A stretch of 64,000 nucleotides of DNA from Bradyrhizobium algeriense (GCF_036924595.1 NZ_JAZHRV010000001.1:3720001-3784000), one strand, 5' to 3'; positions 1 through 9,024 are shown, numbered from the stretch's first letter. Made by a program: numbers and translations. Notes: generated by a model from the sequence alone, not told the origin.

Positions 1-90
1 CGCGATCGGGAACGCTTTCGGCGGGAGCACAGCCGAGAGCAGAAACTAGCGCGAGAGCGCTTTCAGTTACGGCGCAACATCGGGGGAACC
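1..90 (+). other. Possible 3' tail of an upstream gene
   Basis: Frame 2 is open from the window edge to a TAG at 47-49, giving a 15-residue tail (AIGNAFGGSTAESRN). It could be the C-terminus of the gene before the ketosynthase, because these lipid A fatty acid genes normally sit in one operon. The tail is too short to identify. Bases 81-86 (GGGGGA) are the ribosome binding site of the next gene. Confidence 0.25.
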
Positions 91-1368
91 ATGTCAGCAC
101 CATCAGATAAATTCGGCAGGCCGATCGTCGTCGTCACCGGCATGGGTGTGGTGACGTCGCTCGGCGCCGGCAAGACGGACAATTGGCGCAAGCTAACCGC
201 GGGCGAATCCGGCATCCGCACCGTGACGCGGTTCCCGATCGACGGGTTGAAATCGACCATGGCGGGCACGGTCGATTTCGTCACCGTCGATCCCGTCACC
301 TCGACGGGATTGACCGAGCGGCTGGCCGAAATGGCCACCGAGGAAGCGCTCGAACAGGCCGCGATCGGCGCCAAGGCCGATTTTCCCGGACCGCTGTTTC
401 TCGCGGTAGCGCCGGTCGAGGTCGAATGGCCGCAGCGGCTCGAACTCGGACGCGCGATCGGCAAGACCGAATTCGGCTATGACGACATGCTGCGCCTCAG
501 CGGCGGCGGCCGGTTCACAGCCTACCATCACCGTTTCATGTTCGGCTCGGTGGCGAGCCATCTGGCCGAAGCGTTCGGCACCAAGGGCTCGCCGATCTCG
601 CTGTCGACGGCCTGCGCCTCCGGCGCGACCGCAATCCAGCTCGGCGTCGAGGCGATCCGCCGCGGCGACGCTGACGCGGCGCTGTGCGTGGCGACCGACG
701 GCTCGGTCAACCCGGAAGCGATGGTGCGGTTCTCGCTGCTGTCGGCGCTATCGACGCAGAACAATCCGCCGCAGGCCGCCTCAAAGCCGTTCTCGAAGAA
801 CCGCGACGGTTTTGTCATGGCGGAAGGCGCCGGCGCGATGGTGCTGGAAAGCTACGAGTCCGCTATCGCCCGCGGCGCGAAGATTCTCGGCGTGGTGGCC
901 GGCTGCGGCGAGCTGACCGACTCGTTCCACCGCACCCGCTCCAGCCCGGACGGCAAGCCGATCATCGGCTGCATGCGCAAGACGCTGGCGGATGCCGGTC
1001 TCGAACCGGAGCAGATCGACCACATCAACGCGCACGGCACCGCGACGCCGGAAAACGACAAGATGGAATACAACACGACCGCGGTCGTGTTCGGCGAGCA
1101 TCTGCCGAAGATCCCGGTGTCGTCGAACAAGTCGATGGTCGGGCATACGATTTCGGCGGCCGGCGCAGTCGAGGCGGTGTTCTCGCTGCTCACGCTGGAG
1201 CACCAGCGGATTCCGCCGACCATCAATTACGAGATTCCGGATCCGGCGATCCTGTTCGATGTGGTCGGCAATACCGCGCGCGACGCCAAGGTCACCGCCG
1301 TGATGTCGAACTCGTTCGGTTTCGGCGGGCAAAACGCCTCGCTGATCCTGACCCGCGAACCGGTCTAG
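91..1368 (+). CDS. Beta-ketoacyl-ACP synthase (FabF-like), very-long-chain fatty acid / lipid A type
   Basis: This 425-residue protein is a FabF-type condensing enzyme that extends acyl-ACP with malonyl-ACP. The Cys-His-His triad of elongating ketosynthases is visible: Cys175 in STACASG, His315 in NAHGTATP and His352 in GHTISAAGA. The C-terminal NSFGFGGQNASL is typical of the family. The ATG has GGGGGA just upstream. An LpxXL-like acyltransferase starts 21 bp downstream. In rhizobia, dedicated ketosynthases beside lpxXL make the C26-C32 hydroxylated acyl chain that is attached to lipid A, so this is probably one of that set rather than housekeeping FabF. The family call is firm; the pathway is inferred from the neighbour. 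Confidence 0.9.
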   Translation: MSAPSDKFGRPIVVVTGMGVVTSLGAGKTDNWRKLTAGESGIRTVTRFPIDGLKSTMAGTVDFVTVDPVTSTGLTERLAEMATEEALEQAAIGAKADFPGPLFLAVAPVEVEWPQRLELGRAIGKTEFGYDDMLRLSGGGRFTAYHHRFMFGSVASHLAEAFGTKGSPISLSTACASGATAIQLGVEAIRRGDADAALCVATDGSVNPEAMVRFSLLSALSTQNNPPQAASKPFSKNRDGFVMAEGAGAMVLESYESAIARGAKILGVVAGCGELTDSFHRTRSSPDGKPIIGCMRKTLADAGLEPEQIDHINAHGTATPENDKMEYNTTAVVFGEHLPKIPVSSNKSMVGHTISAAGAVEAVFSLLTLEHQRIPPTINYEIPDPAILFDVVGNTARDAKVTAVMSNSFGFGGQNASLILTREPV

Positions 1369-1389
1369 TAGGCTAGCTGCCTCGCAAAC

Positions 1390-2325
1390 ATGAACCGCCT
1401 GTTCCTACGCACCAAGGCGCGCCTGCGCGACGCCGTAAAGCCTGTGGCGGAATTAGCCGTCGGCGCGCTGACGATCGTGCTGCTGCGCACCACGCGCTTT
1501 TTCGATCCGGACAAGACCGCGAATTTCTTCGGCCGCGCCACCCGCTTCATCGGACGACGGCTGCGTGAGGACCGCATTGGGCGTGAGAATCTTAACGCCG
1601 CCTTCCCTGAGAAATCGCCCGAAGAGATCGAAACCATTCTGGCCGGCGTGTGGGACAATCTGGGCCGCATCGGCGCCGAGTTCGCCCATCTCGATCACAT
1701 CTGGGACTACGACGTCGAGCATCCGGACAAGCCGAGCCGCGTCGAGTTCGGCGCGCGGACCAAGCAGATTTTCGACCACCTGCGCGACGACGGCAAGCCG
1801 GCGATCATCTTCGCGAGCCATCTCGGCAATTGGGAGATCCCGGCGCTCGGCGCGGTCGCGCATGGGCTGGACTGCGCGATCCTGTTCCGCCGCCCCAACA
1901 TCGAGTCCGCCGACCGCGCCATCGAACGGATCCGCGCCGTCAAGATGGGCACGCTGGTGCCGGCCGGCCGCGAGGCGCCGCTCAAGCTCGCCGAGGCCCT
2001 GCAGCGAGGCCAGCACGTTGCGATGCTGGTCGATCAATACATGGGCAATGGCGTCGAGGTGACGTTCTTCGGCCGCAAGACCAAGGCCAACCCGACACTG
2101 GCGCGGCTGTTGCGGCAGGTCGATTGCCCCGTGCACGGCGTGCGCATCATCCGCCTGCCCAACCACCGCTTCCGCGCCGAACTGTCCGAAGAGGTCAAGC
2201 CGGTGCGCGACGCCTCGGGCCAGATCGACATCCAGGGCACGATGCAGGCGGTGACGTCAGTGATCGAAGGCTGGGTGCGGGAATATCCGGACCAGTGGCT
2301 CTGGCTGCACAGAAGGTGGCGGTAG
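1390..2325 (+). CDS. lpxXL: Lipid A acyltransferase, LpxXL-like (LpxL/HtrB family)
   Basis: This 311-residue protein belongs to the HtrB/LpxL family of inner-membrane enzymes that acylate lipid A on the cytoplasmic face. It has an N-terminal hydrophobic stretch (about residues 20-38) and the catalytic HX4E motif as SHLGNWE, with His144 and Glu149. The dipeptide-rich C-terminus PDQWLWLHRRW is the family signature. It lies 21 bp after a ketosynthase gene and is probably co-transcribed with it. That pairing is why I assign it to transfer of the very-long-chain acyl group (LpxXL) rather than laurate or myristate. Substrate chain length cannot be read from sequence. Confidence 0.88.
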   Translation: MNRLFLRTKARLRDAVKPVAELAVGALTIVLLRTTRFFDPDKTANFFGRATRFIGRRLREDRIGRENLNAAFPEKSPEEIETILAGVWDNLGRIGAEFAHLDHIWDYDVEHPDKPSRVEFGARTKQIFDHLRDDGKPAIIFASHLGNWEIPALGAVAHGLDCAILFRRPNIESADRAIERIRAVKMGTLVPAGREAPLKLAEALQRGQHVAMLVDQYMGNGVEVTFFGRKTKANPTLARLLRQVDCPVHGVRIIRLPNHRFRAELSEEVKPVRDASGQIDIQGTMQAVTSVIEGWVREYPDQWLWLHRRWR

Positions 2326-2345
2326 CGGCTCTCTTTGTAGCTCGC

Positions 2346-2459
2346 CTATCCGCCGAACAGCAGGCCGAGGCTCCATGCCTTCATCGCGACCGTCGATGCC
2401 AGGACAAAGATAATCTGCAGCAGCGTGCGCGTTGAAAAGAACGTGAGGATGTTGGTCAT
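2346..2459 (-). CDS. Small membrane protein, 37 residues
   Basis: This short ORF reads MTNILTFFSTRTLLQIIFVL and then a hydrophobic, glycine-ended C-terminus. One membrane-spanning helix covers roughly residues 10-30. A GGGAG sequence lies about 7 bases before the ATG, which is why I chose this start over a longer in-frame extension to 2558 that has no ribosome binding site. It lies tail-to-tail with the acyltransferase. I do not recognise a function; the good translation start and clean hydrophobic helix support a real gene. Confidence 0.55.
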   Translation of the reverse strand: MTNILTFFSTRTLLQIIFVLASTVAMKAWSLGLLFGG

Positions 2460-2583
2460 GTGATGCTCCCGGAGGGAGCTATAGGTTCTGCGTCGGGTTT
2501 CGGCAAGGCTACATACTAAAAGCATCAACACTGTCATTCCGGGATGGTGCGTAAGCACCAGACCGGGAATGACGGTAGACCCA

Positions 2584-3690
2584 TCACCTCCCCGTCTTCA
2601 CCCTCGTCCACAGCCGGTTGATCACGCGCTGGGTGGCGGGGTCGCGGGCCTGGATGACGAACAGCTTTTTCTGCGTCGCCTCGTCCGGATAGATATTTTT
2701 GTCGTTGAGGATCTTTGGATCGACCAGCTTCTGGCTCGCCAGATTGCCGTTGGCATACGACAAAAAGTCCGAATTCTTCGCCGCGACGTCCGGACGGTAG
2801 AGATAGTTGATCAGCTCGTAGGCCTCCGCGACGTTCTTCGCATCCGCCGGGATCGCGAGATTGTCGAAGAACATCTGCGCGCCCTCTTTTGGAATCGTGT
2901 AGCCGATCTCGATGCCGTTCTTGGCTTCCGCCGCGCGGCTGCGCGCCTGCATGATGTCGCCGGACCACCCCACCACGAAGCAGATTTCGCCTGATGCCAG
3001 CGCGCCCAGATATTCCGAGGAATGAAACTTGCGCACGTTAGGCCGGATCTTGCTGACGAGCTCGGCGGCCTTCTCCAGATCGGCCTGCCTGGTCGAGTTC
3101 GGGTCGATCCCGAGATAGCCGAGCGCCGCGGGCAGAATGTCGTCAGCGGAATCCAGCATGTGGATGCCGCAGTCTTTGAACTTGGCGAGGTTCTCCGGCT
3201 TGAAGACAATGTCCCAGCTATCGATCCTGGCGTCCGGCCCGAGGATTTTCTGCATCGTCTTGACGTTGTAGCCGATGCCCGTGGTGCCCCACATGTAGTT
3301 GGCGGCGTAATTGTTGCCGGGATCGTAGGTCGCGAGCTGGCCGGTCACAACAGGCCAGGCGTTGGCGAGGTTCGGCAGCCTGGACTTGTCGAGCTTGAGA
3401 AAAACCTTTGCCGTGATCTGGCGCTGCAGGAAATAGCCGGTGGGAACCACGACGTCGTAGCCCGACTTCCCTGCCAGGAGCCGCGTCTCCAGCGTCTCGT
3501 TGGCGTCGAACGTGTCGTAGACCACCTTGATGCCGGTCTCCTTGGTAAAGTCCTCCAGCACCCCCGGGGCCATATAGTTCGACCAGTTGTAGAAGTTGAC
3601 CGTGCGCTCCTGCGCCCAGGTGGGCGAGAGCGACAGCGCGACTGTCATCACGCCGATCAGGCGAAGCAAACTTCGGAGAAGGTCGCGCAT
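2584..3690 (-). CDS. Periplasmic spermidine/putrescine-binding protein (PotF/PotD-like)
   Basis: This 368-residue protein has a Sec signal peptide (about residues 1-26, ending near TWAQE) followed by NFYNWSNYMAP, the family's conserved amino-acid run around the polyamine site. It should bind a polyamine in the periplasm and deliver it to a PotGHI-type ABC transporter. No permease or ATPase gene is nearby, so the partners must be elsewhere. It starts 3 bp after the stop of the aminotransferase gene and is the last gene of a leftward operon. The operon suggests recovery of polyamine or amino acid nitrogen, but the exact ligand is unknown. Confidence 0.87.
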   Translation of the reverse strand: MRDLLRSLLRLIGVMTVALSLSPTWAQERTVNFYNWSNYMAPGVLEDFTKETGIKVVYDTFDANETLETRLLAGKSGYDVVVPTGYFLQRQITAKVFLKLDKSRLPNLANAWPVVTGQLATYDPGNNYAANYMWGTTGIGYNVKTMQKILGPDARIDSWDIVFKPENLAKFKDCGIHMLDSADDILPAALGYLGIDPNSTRQADLEKAAELVSKIRPNVRKFHSSEYLGALASGEICFVVGWSGDIMQARSRAAEAKNGIEIGYTIPKEGAQMFFDNLAIPADAKNVAEAYELINYLYRPDVAAKNSDFLSYANGNLASQKLVDPKILNDKNIYPDEATQKKLFVIQARDPATQRVINRLWTRVKTGR

Positions 3691-3693
3691 CTG

Positions 3694-4866
3694 CTACCTC
3701 TTGCGACGGCCGCGCACCGCATCCGACAGGCGCTCCAGCGCGGTATCCAGCGTTTCGTCTTTCTTGGAAAAACAGAACCGCACCACCGAGGTCACCGCGT
3801 CCTGCTCGTAGAACGCCGACACCGGAATCGCGGCGACTTTATAATCGCTCACGATACGCTTGCAGAACTCGACGTCGGTTTCGTTGAGCCCGAGCGGCGA
3901 CAGGTCGACGGTGAGAAAATACGTGCCCTGCGATTTCAGCACGGGAAAGCCGATGCTCTCCAGTCCCTTCGTCAAGCGGTCCCTGCTCCGCGCCAGCTCC
4001 TTGCGCATGTCGTAAAAATATTCATCTGGCTTGCCGAGGCCGTAGGCGACCGCGGCCTGCAGGTTCGGCGCAGTGGTGAAGGTCAGAAACTGGTGCACTT
4101 TTGCAGCCACGCGCAGCAGCGGCGGCGCGGCGCAGACGAAGCCAACCTTCCATCCCGTCAGCGAAAAAATCTTGCCGGCGCTGCCGACCTTGATGGTGCG
4201 GTCGCGCATGCCCGGGATCGTGATCAGCGGGATATGCTCGCGGCCGTCGAAGACGACGTGTTCCCAGACCTCGTCACAGATCGCGATGGTGTCGAACTGC
4301 TGGCAGTACCGCGCCAGCAATTCGAGGTCTTCGCGGGGATAGACCACCGCAGCCGGGTTGAGCGGGTTGTTGAACAGCACCGCCTTGGTCTTGGAATTGA
4401 AGACGCTGGCCAGCATCTCTTCCGTCAGCCGCCAGCCCGGCGGTTCGAGCCGCAACAGGCGCGGAATACCGCCGGCCTGGCGGATGATCGGCAAATAGCT
4501 GTCATAGACCGGCTGGAACACCACGACCTCGTCGCCGGGTTCGACGACGGCGAGGATGGACGCCGTCAGCGCCTCGGTGCCGCCGGAGGTCACCATCACC
4601 TCGGTCATGGGATCGAGTGAGAGCTTGTGCCAGCGTCCATAATGGGCCGCGATCGCCTGCCGCAGTTCGGGAATGCCCATCATCGACGGGTATTGGTTGT
4701 AGCCGTTCACCGTCGCGTCGGCCGCGGCACGGCGGATGTCCTCCGGCCCGGGATCGTCGGGAAAGCCCTGGCCGAGATTGATGGCGTTGTTGTCGCGGGC
4801 GGCCTGCGACATCGCCTCGAACACGGTGACCGGAAGGTCGGCAAAGACCTTGTTCATGGATGTCAT
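3694..4866 (-). CDS. Class I/II PLP-dependent aminotransferase
   Basis: This 390-residue protein is a fold-type I aminotransferase. The PLP Schiff-base lysine is Lys232 in SAGKIFSLTGWK; NNPLNP (about 166-171) and the SGGTEA cofactor loop (94-99) are also present. It resembles the kynurenine / methionine aminotransferase branch, which moves the amino group of a hydrophobic or sulfur amino acid to an oxoacid. It begins 8 bp after a rhodanese gene and ends 3 bp before a polyamine-binding protein, so all three probably share one transcript. The rhodanese neighbour fits a sulfur amino acid substrate, but this is inference. Confidence 0.87.
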   Translation of the reverse strand: MTSMNKVFADLPVTVFEAMSQAARDNNAINLGQGFPDDPGPEDIRRAAADATVNGYNQYPSMMGIPELRQAIAAHYGRWHKLSLDPMTEVMVTSGGTEALTASILAVVEPGDEVVVFQPVYDSYLPIIRQAGGIPRLLRLEPPGWRLTEEMLASVFNSKTKAVLFNNPLNPAAVVYPREDLELLARYCQQFDTIAICDEVWEHVVFDGREHIPLITIPGMRDRTIKVGSAGKIFSLTGWKVGFVCAAPPLLRVAAKVHQFLTFTTAPNLQAAVAYGLGKPDEYFYDMRKELARSRDRLTKGLESIGFPVLKSQGTYFLTVDLSPLGLNETDVEFCKRIVSDYKVAAIPVSAFYEQDAVTSVVRFCFSKKDETLDTALERLSDAVRGRRKR

Positions 4867-4874
4867 GGTGGAGA

Positions 4875-5204
4875 TCAGCCGCCGGTTCTGGTCGGCAAGC
4901 CTGCGGCCTTCCAGCCGATGATGCCACCGGCCAGATGCTTGTCATAGGGAAGGCCCGCCGCCTGGGCCGCCAGCGAGGCCGTCACCGAGCGCTTGCCCGA
5001 ACGGCAGGCGAAAACCACCTGCTTTCCCTGCGGGTCCGGAATGGCCGCCGGATCGAAGGTCTGGAGAGGAACGACCACACCGTCCGGATAGGCTTCCACC
5101 GCGACCTCGTTGGGTTCGCGGACGTCGACCAGAAGATAGCGCCCTTCCGCCATCCCCTCGGAAACCTCTTCCGCGGTCAAATCGTGCACCTGATGGTCCG
5201 CCAC
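4875..5204 (-). CDS. Single-domain rhodanese-like protein
   Basis: This 109-residue protein is a single rhodanese domain. The active-site loop CRSGKRS has the persulfide-forming Cys67 and a normal six-residue loop, and LVDVRE (25-30) is the conserved strand. I chose the GTG at 5204 because AGGAGG lies about 7 bases upstream on the minus strand; a longer frame to 5222 has no such site. It should carry sulfane sulfur from a donor to an acceptor such as cyanide, a thiol or a protein in the cytoplasm. It is the first gene of the operon with the aminotransferase and the polyamine-binding protein. Confidence 0.88.
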   Translation of the reverse strand: MADHQVHDLTAEEVSEGMAEGRYLLVDVREPNEVAVEAYPDGVVVPLQTFDPAAIPDPQGKQVVFACRSGKRSVTASLAAQAAGLPYDKHLAGGIIGWKAAGLPTRTGG

Positions 5205-5226
5205 GCAATATCCTCCTGACAACCCG

Positions 5227-5280
5227 CCGCGAGGGCTCCGATCAGCCCGGCCAAGCGGGCGCCAAAGTCGCCCCTCGCGG
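5227..5280. repeat. Nested inverted repeat upstream of the rhodanese operon
   Basis: CCGCGAGGG (5227-5235) and CCCTCGCGG (5272-5280) are perfect complements. A smaller GCCCG / CGGGC stem lies inside them. The element is 23 bp upstream of the rhodanese start, so it could be a 5' leader hairpin or an operator of that operon, or just a dispersed GC-rich palindrome. Confidence 0.35.
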
Positions 5281-5367
5281 GGCGAAAATCAAGCGCCGCG
5301 AACGGTTTAAACGACCGCCAAAAACCAGGCCGCCGCCAACGCAGTTATTCTGCTCCCGCCGCCGTTT

Positions 5368-5817
5368 TCAGGCGAGATGTTCTTTCACCATGGGCCAGGC
5401 GCCTTTCGCCGTTTGAGGACCGGTCGCCCGGTAGCCGCGACGAAGGTAGAAGCCGCGGGCGTTTGAGCTTGCCTCCAGGCGCACCGAAGGGAACTGGCGC
5501 TCGCGCATCAGCCCCTCGAGCATGGCGAGCAATCCTGCGCCCACGCCCTTCCCGGCAAATTCAGGTGCCGCATACAAGCCCTCCAGCATGTCGCCGCGAA
5601 TGGCTCCCCATCCGATGACGACGCCGTCCAGCTCGGCAACCCACACTTCCAGCTCCCGCAGCTTTCGCTCCATGCCGGACAGCGTGAGCTGCGCCGCCCA
5701 CGCCTGCGCTTCGGCGACCGGCATCGTTGGAAGCGCGAGTTCAAGGATAGATCGCCGCCGCACGTCGTGCAGACGGCTCACGTCCTTGCGCATCGCGCGA
5801 CGGTAAATGGCATCCAT
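5368..5817 (-). CDS. GNAT family N-acetyltransferase
   Basis: This 149-residue protein has the GNAT fold. YAAPEFAGKGVGAGLL matches the acetyl-CoA pyrophosphate loop (motif A, usual form Q/RxxGxG/A), and ASSNARGFYLRRGY is the C-terminal motif B. The open frame continues upstream to 5952 but that part is unlike the family. The ATG at 5817 gives the usual length and has an AGGCAGG-like site upstream. It should acetylate a small molecule or a protein N-terminus; the substrate cannot be told. It stands alone, transcribed leftward towards the rhodanese operon. Confidence 0.8.
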   Translation of the reverse strand: MDAIYRRAMRKDVSRLHDVRRRSILELALPTMPVAEAQAWAAQLTLSGMERKLRELEVWVAELDGVVIGWGAIRGDMLEGLYAAPEFAGKGVGAGLLAMLEGLMRERQFPSVRLEASSNARGFYLRRGYRATGPQTAKGAWPMVKEHLA

Positions 5818-6316
5818 CGTCACCTGCCTCACCTCAAACGGACCTGCCGAGCCAATGTCCGCCATTGAGAGATGCGCACTATAACGGCCTAGGCCAATGT
5901 CTGAAGATGATCCAGATGCGACCTTCCAGCGAAGAGGAAATTGCCCGGTCAATGGGAAAGCGGGTGTAATCTTTGCTGCGGCTTATCAGTGACGGCGGCC
6001 CCGGCGGCTGTCACCATTGGGCCCAACGCAGAGGCCGGTTCGTTCGATGTACGGGAACCCTAGCCATTCGTTTAAACGGCCCCAAACCGGGGGCCGCCAA
6101 CCCGAACGATACGGGTTTTCTTCCAGCAGTCGGGGGGGCGCCTTTCGGCTGGAAGCACTGGAAGCAACCCTCAGCCATGCCGATTGTTCCTTGGCCTTCG
6201 CCAAACAGTTATGGACATGGAAATTAAGGATTAGTGGCGTCCTGCCCCCGCCACTTGCCGCTCTTTCCCGCTAGATTGATTGCGCGCCGATGGAGCAGTC
6301 AAAGGGGGACATTCTA
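5818..6316. other. Intergenic, 499 bp
   Basis: I see no credible gene here. The short ORFs have no ribosome binding sites or family resemblance. The spacer separates two divergent genes and so must hold both promoters. It contains a palindromic GTTTAAAC followed by a GGCCGCC-rich stretch (6068-6100). A similar arrangement occurs at about 5308-5340, so this may be a small dispersed repeat. Confidence 0.4.
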
Positions 6317-8977
6317 ATGCGCGATGGCACAGAGGCTGAAGCCAAACTAACACTGGGCCAAGTCATCGGTCAGACTGCAAGTTCGTTCCCACACCAGCCT
6401 GCGATCGTCTCCGCCACGTTTGCGCCTCTGACGTACCGCGGTCTTCAGCGGCAGTTGGACGGCATCCGCCGACAGTTGCGTTTGGCTGGGTTCGATTGCA
6501 ACGCCCGGATCGGGATACTCATGCCGAACGGCGCGGACGCGGTTCTCACCATCGTTGCGGTAGCCTGCTGTAGCATCGCAGTTCCTCTTGATCCGCGGCT
6601 GTCCCAGGCGGAGATCGATCAGCGTCTCGACATGCTGCGCCTGAACGCTCTTCTCGTGCCGCAAGGCAGTGCCTCTGAAGCTCGCCAGGCCGCCGAGCGG
6701 AGAAGGCTCGCCATCATCGAAGCCGCTCCGGTCGGACACGGTCAGCTTGGACTCAATATCGCAGTGCAGGTCTCCAACGTCCCTGCCATCGACGCTGAGC
6801 CTGATCCGGGCTCGCCCGCTTTCATCCTGCAGACGTCGGGCACGACCGCGCAGCCGAAGCTCATCCCGTTCAGTCATAGCAATATGCTGGCGGCGGCCGC
6901 ACGGCTTCAGGCCTGGTTCGGCCTCACACACTGGGACCGTTGCCTGAGCGTTTCGTCCCCTTACTATTCCCATGGGCTCAAAGTAACGGTCTTCACACCG
7001 CTGCTGACGGGCGGCAGCATTGCCGTCCCGGCGAACTGTGCCGTCGTGGCGCTGGACGAGTGGCTCGATGTCCTGCGGCCGACTTGGTACTCGGCAGGTC
7101 CCACGCTCCACGCTGCAGTGCTGGACAAGGCAGAAAGCCTTGAGGATGCGCCAGCGGCGCACACTCTGCGGTTCGTTGTATCGGGTGGCGCGCCGCTGCT
7201 GAAAGAGGTGCAGGACGACCTGCAGCGCATTTTGGGTGTGCCGGTGCTGGAGCATTACGGCTCCAGCGAAGCCGCGCAGATCGCCACCAACCTGCCGCCG
7301 CCCGGGCCGAACAGGCCAGGGACTTGCGGGCAACCTTGGCCTGATACCGTGGCCATTGTTGGTGAGGATGGACATCCCTTGCAAGCCAGCGAGCGGGGTG
7401 AGATCTGGGTTCGTGGTCCCACCGTGACGTCTGGCTATCTCGATGCGCCGGAACTCAATCAAGCTGCTTTCAAAGAGGGTTGGTTTCGCACGGGCGATAT
7501 CGGCAGCCTCGACGGAGACGGCTTCCTGTCCGTGCACGGCCGCCTGAGTGAACTGATCAACCGCGGCGGTGAGAAGATCGCGCCTGCTGAGATCGAATCC
7601 GCGCTACTACGCCATCCAGCCATAGCCGAAGCCGCTGCTTTCGCTATCGCACATCCACGCCTTGGCGAGGACGTCGCAGCCGCCATCATTCGCCATCCTG
7701 GCGCGCAGACGACACCCGCGGAGCTTCGCCAGTTCCTGCAACGCGAGTTGGCCTCCTTCAAGATTCCGCGGCACATTCTGTTCCTCGACCAGCTGCCAAA
7801 GGGGGCAACGGGAAAGGTGCAACGGCGACGGCTGCGCGAGGAGCTCGACGGGCTGTTGGGTCATCAGGGGGCGATGCCGCTGCCTGCTGTGAACAAAGGG
7901 CCATTGGATCTGAAAGCTGAATTGCTGACCCTATGGCGTAGGCTGCTCAAGTCCGAGGCTGTGACGATCGACGATGATTTTTTTGCCCGCGGTGGTGATT
8001 CCCTTCTAGCGATGGAAATGCTCATCGAGATCGAGCGGCTCATCGGCCATCCCGTACCGGAAACGATCCTGTTCGGGGCAGAAACAATCCGGCAACTTGC
8101 TCCAAAAATCGCCATGCAGACGGGCACGCCAGCGACGCCGTTCTTCCAGTTCAGTGCCAATGGCGATCGACCTCCCCTGTATTTCTTCAATGGAGACCTC
8201 GTCAGCGGCCACACCGGTATGCGGCGGGTGGTAGAGCTTTTCGGGCCCGATTACCCGATCGTCTCCATCGATCCCCATGGTCTGCACGGGGAGCCGATTC
8301 CGCCGTCGATCGAGCAGATGGCCGCTGACCGCCTGCCGCTTATTTTGGAGAGGCAGACCAGCGGGCCTTTCCTCTTGGGCGGCAAATGCAACGGCGCCAT
8401 GGTGGCGTTCGAAGCAGCCCGCCTGCTGATGGCAGCCGGTCACGAGGTTGATATGGTCGCGATGGTAGACCCGCCGACCGTCACGGCCCGTCCGGCGCAC
8501 CGGGCGATCATTGGGCTGATGAAGCCAATAGTTTCGCCTTACCTTCTGCGCTGGACGTATGAACAAATGGCGCAGCTGGAGCGATACTCCAAGGCGTCGA
8601 CGAGCGGGCCGATTGCGATCGCCGAGAGCGAGATTCCGCGACCGTTGTGGGACGCTTACTCAATCGCTATGGCGCAATATCTTCCGGCACCACTCGAGGT
8701 CCCTGTGACATTTTACGCGGCCGAACACGACGGCCGCGCGTGGCGGCATCTCAGCTCTCAACTCGAAGTGATCCAGGTGCCTTGGGGACATCGTGGCTGC
8801 CTGACTATCGGCGCCGAACTCCTGGTTGATCATCTGCGGCAAAGAATTGATGCTCTGGCCGATCGCGCGCCTCCGCCCTTGAGCCGCACACGTCGCGAAC
8901 GCCCGGCTGGATTGGCGTGTGACGATAATCAGGGCGCTCGTGCCTCGCGGGGTCGATACACTCAATCCGCGAGATGA
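6317..8977 (+). CDS. NRPS-like enzyme: adenylation - carrier protein - thioesterase
   Basis: This 886-residue protein has three domains. The adenylation domain spans about 5-520 with TSGTTAQPK at 173-181 and the catalytic Lys500 in GATGK. The carrier domain has Ser562 in GGDSL as the 4'-phosphopantetheine site. The alpha/beta-hydrolase thioesterase (about 610-850) has Cys691 in GGKCNGA where most have GxSxG, and a likely catalytic His825 in WGHRG. It should activate a carboxylic acid, load it on the carrier and release it. There is no condensation domain, so products such as a condensed dimer, amide or ester are conceivable; the substrate is unknown. AGGGGGA lies 7 bases before the ATG at 6317, which favours that start over 6290. 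A phosphopantetheinyl transferase must be supplied elsewhere. Confidence 0.85.
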   Translation: MRDGTEAEAKLTLGQVIGQTASSFPHQPAIVSATFAPLTYRGLQRQLDGIRRQLRLAGFDCNARIGILMPNGADAVLTIVAVACCSIAVPLDPRLSQAEIDQRLDMLRLNALLVPQGSASEARQAAERRRLAIIEAAPVGHGQLGLNIAVQVSNVPAIDAEPDPGSPAFILQTSGTTAQPKLIPFSHSNMLAAAARLQAWFGLTHWDRCLSVSSPYYSHGLKVTVFTPLLTGGSIAVPANCAVVALDEWLDVLRPTWYSAGPTLHAAVLDKAESLEDAPAAHTLRFVVSGGAPLLKEVQDDLQRILGVPVLEHYGSSEAAQIATNLPPPGPNRPGTCGQPWPDTVAIVGEDGHPLQASERGEIWVRGPTVTSGYLDAPELNQAAFKEGWFRTGDIGSLDGDGFLSVHGRLSELINRGGEKIAPAEIESALLRHPAIAEAAAFAIAHPRLGEDVAAAIIRHPGAQTTPAELRQFLQRELASFKIPRHILFLDQLPKGATGKVQRRRLREELDGLLGHQGAMPLPAVNKGPLDLKAELLTLWRRLLKSEAVTIDDDFFARGGDSLLAMEMLIEIERLIGHPVPETILFGAETIRQLAPKIAMQTGTPATPFFQFSANGDRPPLYFFNGDLVSGHTGMRRVVELFGPDYPIVSIDPHGLHGEPIPPSIEQMAADRLPLILERQTSGPFLLGGKCNGAMVAFEAARLLMAAGHEVDMVAMVDPPTVTARPAHRAIIGLMKPIVSPYLLRWTYEQMAQLERYSKASTSGPIAIAESEIPRPLWDAYSIAMAQYLPAPLEVPVTFYAAEHDGRAWRHLSSQLEVIQVPWGHRGCLTIGAELLVDHLRQRIDALADRAPPPLSRTRRERPAGLACDDNQGARASRGRYTQSAR

Positions 8978-9002
8978 CAGTTGATGGCCTTTTTCATTTC
9001 GC

Positions 9003-9024
9003 GGGGCCGGAGAGAAGCGGCCCC
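9003..9024 (+). terminator. Hairpin after the NRPS-like gene
   Basis: GGGGCCG (9003-9009) and CGGCCCC (9018-9024) form a perfect 7-bp GC stem with an 8-base loop, 26 bp after the stop codon. No T-run follows, so this is a candidate transcription end or RNA 3' stabiliser, not a textbook terminator. Confidence 0.4.

Noticed and set aside
3022..4620. 532-codon open frame on the plus strand
   Set aside because: It runs antisense through the polyamine-binding protein and aminotransferase genes. Its translation has no domain and is rich in Arg, His and Asp, as expected from the opposite strand of GC-rich genes.
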